Assembly: GCA_963739085.1 (NCBI GenBank)
Contig: CAVTZA010000018.1
Span: forward strand, 124,001-188,000
DNA from: DATFQE01 sp963739085
GTDB lineage: Bacteria > Actinomycetota > Thermoleophilia > Gaiellales > Gaiellaceae
DNA length: 64,000 nucleotides
Direction of reading: 5' to 3'
Within the stretch, counting starts at the first letter, position 1; each line of letters opens with the position of its first letter. The notes under the pieces are model-generated. The model saw only the letters and a list, made by a program, of their open reading frames with translations. It was not told where the DNA came from and searched no databases. Both the position numbers and the translations under genes were made by a program. This document shows, piece after piece, positions 61,452 through 64,000 of the stretch.

Positions 61452-62707
61452 TCCTGCGCCTCCCTCGCGTTCGCTTCCCCCTGGAGACCGGCGCGAACGC
61501 GCGCGTTGTTCCGGATGTTCGCCGCCGACAGCCGCCCGTACGAGGTGTGCCAGACCCGGGTGGGCACCTGGTGCAGCCGCAGGTAGTCCTTGAACGCCTG
61601 CTCGTCCCGCGACCCGTCGAGGATCAGGAAGCGGGTGCGCGGAAAGCCCCACCCGTTGCTGAAGACGATGTTGAGGCCCCACGAGATCTTGTCGATGAAG
61701 TCGTCCATGTAGTTCTCGAGGCTGCCGTCGTAGTTGCTGGCGAAGATCACGCGCCGGCCGCCGTCGAGGAACACCCAGCGCGCGAAGTGGATCGTCGTGA
61801 CCCCGGCGAGGTTGCCGCGCTTGAAGATGTGGCGCGTCGTGTAGGCGATTCCGGCGAGGACCGCGAGCGCGGTCAGCTTCCGGAACGGGCCCGGCTTCAG
61901 GAGCCCGATCGCCGTGAACGGGTTCTGCACGTGGTGGTCCTCGAGCGCGCCGAGGCTCTGGGCCAGCTCCGGAGGCGCCTTCACGTGCGGAGCCGGGTCC
62001 CGGCGCTCGTGGATGCGCAGGGCGACGAGGTAGAAGGGCAGCAGGACGAGGAGCAGCGGCAGCAGGATCAGGAAGACCAGGCCCAGCCCGACCGCGTGAA
62101 CCAGCTCGCGGAGCTTGAAGCCGCGGTCGAGCCCCTCGGCGGGCCGCCGTGCCCAGTGGAGGTTCGGGTCGTCCTCGAGCAGCTGCTGAACCCGCTGACG
62201 AACCTCCAGCGGATCGAGCCCCTCCAGCTCGTCGGCGGCCGTGTCCAGGTACTGCTGGACGCGGTCGCGGAGCCGGGCCTCCTGCCGCACCTGGCGGGCC
62301 GTCCGCCCGACCCAGTTCACGTACGTCGCCTGCTCGCGCACGGAGTAGCCGCGCAGGAACATCGTCCGCTGCTCGGGAGTGGCCGGCGCCTGCGGGTAGC
62401 CGATGCAGTGGCCGAAGAGGCGGTCGATCCCGCTGCCCCCAAGGTCGGCCAGCTCGGCGATGTGCCGGTCCTTGGCGATGTCGAAGTCGGTCAGCAGGAG
62501 CAGCGACGCCGGCAGCGCCTTGCCCTTGAGGTCGGTCGCCGGCTCGAGCATCACCACGCGGCCGAAATGAAGGCCGGTGAGCTCCTCGAAGTCGAGCACG
62601 CTCCCGTTCGCGACCCCGTCGCCCATCGACTCGAGCAGGCTGCGCAGGTCGTCGACGGCAGCCGGCCGCACCTCTGCGACGACGGTCAGTGCGGACTGGT
62701 GGGACAC
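61433..62707 (-). CDS. Unknown membrane protein of the peroxidase cluster
   Basis: I start at GTG 62707 (MSHQSALTVVAEV), giving 424 residues. The N-terminal third looks like a ferredoxin-like/EthD-type fold (VRPAAVDDLRSLLESMGDGV, VMLEPATDLKGKALPASLLL). Two hydrophobic stretches, GLVFLILLPLLLVLLPFYLV and one near LTALAVLAGIAY, follow in the middle. The C-terminal part again has strand-rich sequence (TTIHFARWVFLDGGRRVIFA, SNYDGSLENYMDDFIDKISW). I cannot name it. Overlap with the DyP gene suggests joint function, perhaps as a membrane partner handling peroxidised lipid. Confidence 0.7.
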   Translation of the reverse strand: MSHQSALTVVAEVRPAAVDDLRSLLESMGDGVANGSVLDFEELTGLHFGRVVMLEPATDLKGKALPASLLLLTDFDIAKDRHIAELADLGGSGIDRLFGHCIGYPQAPATPEQRTMFLRGYSVREQATYVNWVGRTARQVRQEARLRDRVQQYLDTAADELEGLDPLEVRQRVQQLLEDDPNLHWARRPAEGLDRGFKLRELVHAVGLGLVFLILLPLLLVLLPFYLVALRIHERRDPAPHVKAPPELAQSLGALEDHHVQNPFTAIGLLKPGPFRKLTALAVLAGIAYTTRHIFKRGNLAGVTTIHFARWVFLDGGRRVIFASNYDGSLENYMDDFIDKISWGLNIVFSNGWGFPRTRFLILDGSRDEQAFKDYLRLHQVPTRVWHTSYGRLSAANIRNNARVRAGLQGEANAREAQEWLRTL

Positions 62708-62720
62708 CGCGACGCCCGGC

Positions 62721-63161
62721 TCAGGCCGGGAACTCCAGCGCGAAGTGGAGGATCTTCGCCTTCTCCCAGTAGACGAGGCCGAGGAAGACACCCGGCCCGA
62801 CCAGGCGGATCTCGTCGCGGATCCAGTGCGCGATCAGCGACGTGTCCGAGTAGTCGAGGATGATCGCCTCCTTGCCGTCGAGCCAGCTCTCGTCCTTGTA
62901 GACCTTCGCCCGGACGGCATTGAAGCCGAACGGGCCGACCTCGTTCAGAAGCTCGCCCTTCTCGCGGCTGAAGACCTTGCCCTTCCAGACGAGGTAGTGA
63001 ATGAGCTTCGCCGCCGGCCCGGCGAGCTGGGTGCCCGACTCGACGAGCACCGTGCCCTCGGCCTCCCCATCCGGGATCTCGCCGGGCGGGCTCTTGCGGA
63101 AGAGGTCGTCGAGCTGGTCGTCGGACAGGCGGAGCAGGTCGGCGATGTCGGCGGCCATCAA
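62721..63161 (-). CDS. Unknown 146-residue protein of the peroxidase cluster
   Basis: The soluble protein starts MMAADIADLLRLSDDQLDDL and contains AAKLIHYLVWKGKVF, DYSDTSLIAHWIRDEIRLV and ends GLVYWEKAKILHFALEF. I do not recognise a motif. It is the first gene of the three-gene minus-strand operon and faces the animal-type peroxidase across 147 bp. The HxYLVWKGK and FALEF segments suggest a lipocalin-like or SCP2-like ligand pocket, but this is a guess. Confidence 0.65.
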   Translation of the reverse strand: MMAADIADLLRLSDDQLDDLFRKSPPGEIPDGEAEGTVLVESGTQLAGPAAKLIHYLVWKGKVFSREKGELLNEVGPFGFNAVRAKVYKDESWLDGKEAIILDYSDTSLIAHWIRDEIRLVGPGVFLGLVYWEKAKILHFALEFPA

Positions 63162-63308
63162 ACCCCCTTCGGGCGGCAGGAGTCGGGCTCGAAACTACAC
63201 CGGCCTACTGCGGCGATCAATACGCGGCCCGTTGACTGACGCGAGGACGAAGTGCTTTCATCCGGGCCGACCGGGCTGGCTGCCGTCCGACCGGTCGCCC
63301 GCCCCGGA

Positions 63309-64000
63309 ATGGCTCACTCGCCGCTCACGTCGCTGCTCGACGGCCTTGCGGAGACGCTCGACCGTTGGATCGGCTGGGACAAGCTCCCGCAGGCGATCGC
63401 GTTGCCTGTCCTCGTGGGCCTGCGAAACCGGCTCCGCGAGCGCAACCTCTACGACACCGGCCGCGCAGCCGTCGACCGCCAGGACATCGACATCGAGCAG
63501 ACGTATCTGACCGCCCGCACGATCGACGGCTCGTTCAACGACCTCAGCGACCCGCTGATGGGCGCCCGCGGGAGCCGCTTCGGCCGGAACGTCCCGCTGC
63601 GCTGGACCTACGCGGAGCCGACCGACTCTCTGCTCGAGCCGAACCCACGCCTCGTGAGCCGGCGGCTCCTGACGCGGGAGCAGTTCCAGCCGGCGACGAC
63701 GCTCAATCTGCTTGCCGCCGCCTGGATCCAGTTCGAGGTCCACGACTGGTTCAGCCACGGCAAGGGCGATCCCGAGAAGCCGTGGGAGCTCGCGCTGGAC
63801 GACGACGACCCGTGGCCGGAGCGCCCGATGAAGATCCAGCGCGCGCGCCGCGACCCGACCGCCGACCCGAACGGGCCCGCCACCTTCACCACCGACGACA
63901 GCCACTGGTGGGACGGCTCGCAGATCTACGGGCGGGACAAGGCGTTCGCCGACGCGATCCGCACGGGCGACGGCGGCAAGCTCAAGATCGACGAGCAGGG
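63309..64000 (+). CDS. Animal-type haem peroxidase / fatty-acid dioxygenase family, cut by the window edge
   Basis: The frame is open from ATG 63309 to the edge (230 residues). NLYDTGRAAVDRQ..., TARTIDGSFNDLSDPLMGAR and FGRNVP form the N-terminal region of bacterial peroxidases related to linoleate diol synthase and alpha-dioxygenase. The distal histidine is in AAAWIQFEVHDWFSHGKG. FTTDDSHWWDGSQIYGRD follows. The proximal histidine lies outside the window. A GTG at 63252 in frame is an alternative start. Confidence 0.85.
   Translation, partial: MAHSPLTSLLDGLAETLDRWIGWDKLPQAIALPVLVGLRNRLRERNLYDTGRAAVDRQDIDIEQTYLTARTIDGSFNDLSDPLMGARGSRFGRNVPLRWTYAEPTDSLLEPNPRLVSRRLLTREQFQPATTLNLLAAAWIQFEVHDWFSHGKGDPEKPWELALDDDDPWPERPMKIQRARRDPTADPNGPATFTTDDSHWWDGSQIYGRDKAFADAIRTGDGGKLKIDEQ

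Overview
The window is chromosomal DNA of a very GC-rich actinobacterium. I would guess a Thermoleophilia/Gaiella-like lineage, from gene content and style only. Pointers are NucS mismatch endonuclease, ClpS followed by a DUF2017 protein, many GTG starts, pervasive ATGA/GTGA overlaps and very short divergent spacers that look leaderless. I see no rRNA, tRNA, CRISPR array, phage or complete insertion sequence.

Layout. 1-9236: edge fragment, cobalamin adenosyltransferase, a degenerate 2H phosphoesterase, fatty-acid beta-oxidation genes (acyl-CoA dehydrogenase, hydroxyacyl-CoA dehydrogenase, thiolase), PAP2 phosphatase, DUF1206 protein, methyltransferase, lytic transglycosylase. 9247-19844: carAB divergent from argCJBDRGH, sharing a 25-bp control region; argF is absent and CarB lacks its C-terminal allosteric domain. 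19846-24335: zinc ribbon, an ECF sigma factor with membrane and proline-rich extension, nucS, a small ORF, a TPR protein, a HAD phosphatase. 24442-32763: complete potassium-uptake module with KdpD split in two: sensor kinase and KdpE upstream, kdpF-A-C-B (unusual order) with extra micro-ORFs, then the KdpD N-terminal half and a USP protein. 32760-42966: dehydrogenase, lipoprotein hydrolase, GFA protein, ferritin-like protein, clpS, a two-component system facing a PepSY protein, the primary sigma factor, a cyclic-nucleotide-domain protein, flavin reductase, YceI and MarR. 43082-46081: a TIR-transmembrane-WD40 protein. 46189-52147: YcnI-like protein, a small protein, and a BMP-type ABC importer. 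52305-58204: a sugar (CUT2) ABC importer with aldo/keto reductase, divergent from a LacI regulator and ROK sugar kinase, with two matching operators. 58244-64000: greA and a haem-peroxidase cluster (catalase-like, DyP, two unknowns, animal-type peroxidase running off the edge).

Two window-wide patterns stand out. First, a ~160-bp inverted-terminal-repeat element occurs four times; its ends change together between copies, and it sits at gene 3' ends. Second, thirteen single-base insertions break otherwise well conserved genes (carB, argH, the Kdp kinase, kdpA, kdpC, kdpB and a cyclic-nucleotide protein). Removing them restores full-length proteins, so base-level assembly error must be excluded before any of these genes is called a pseudogene.
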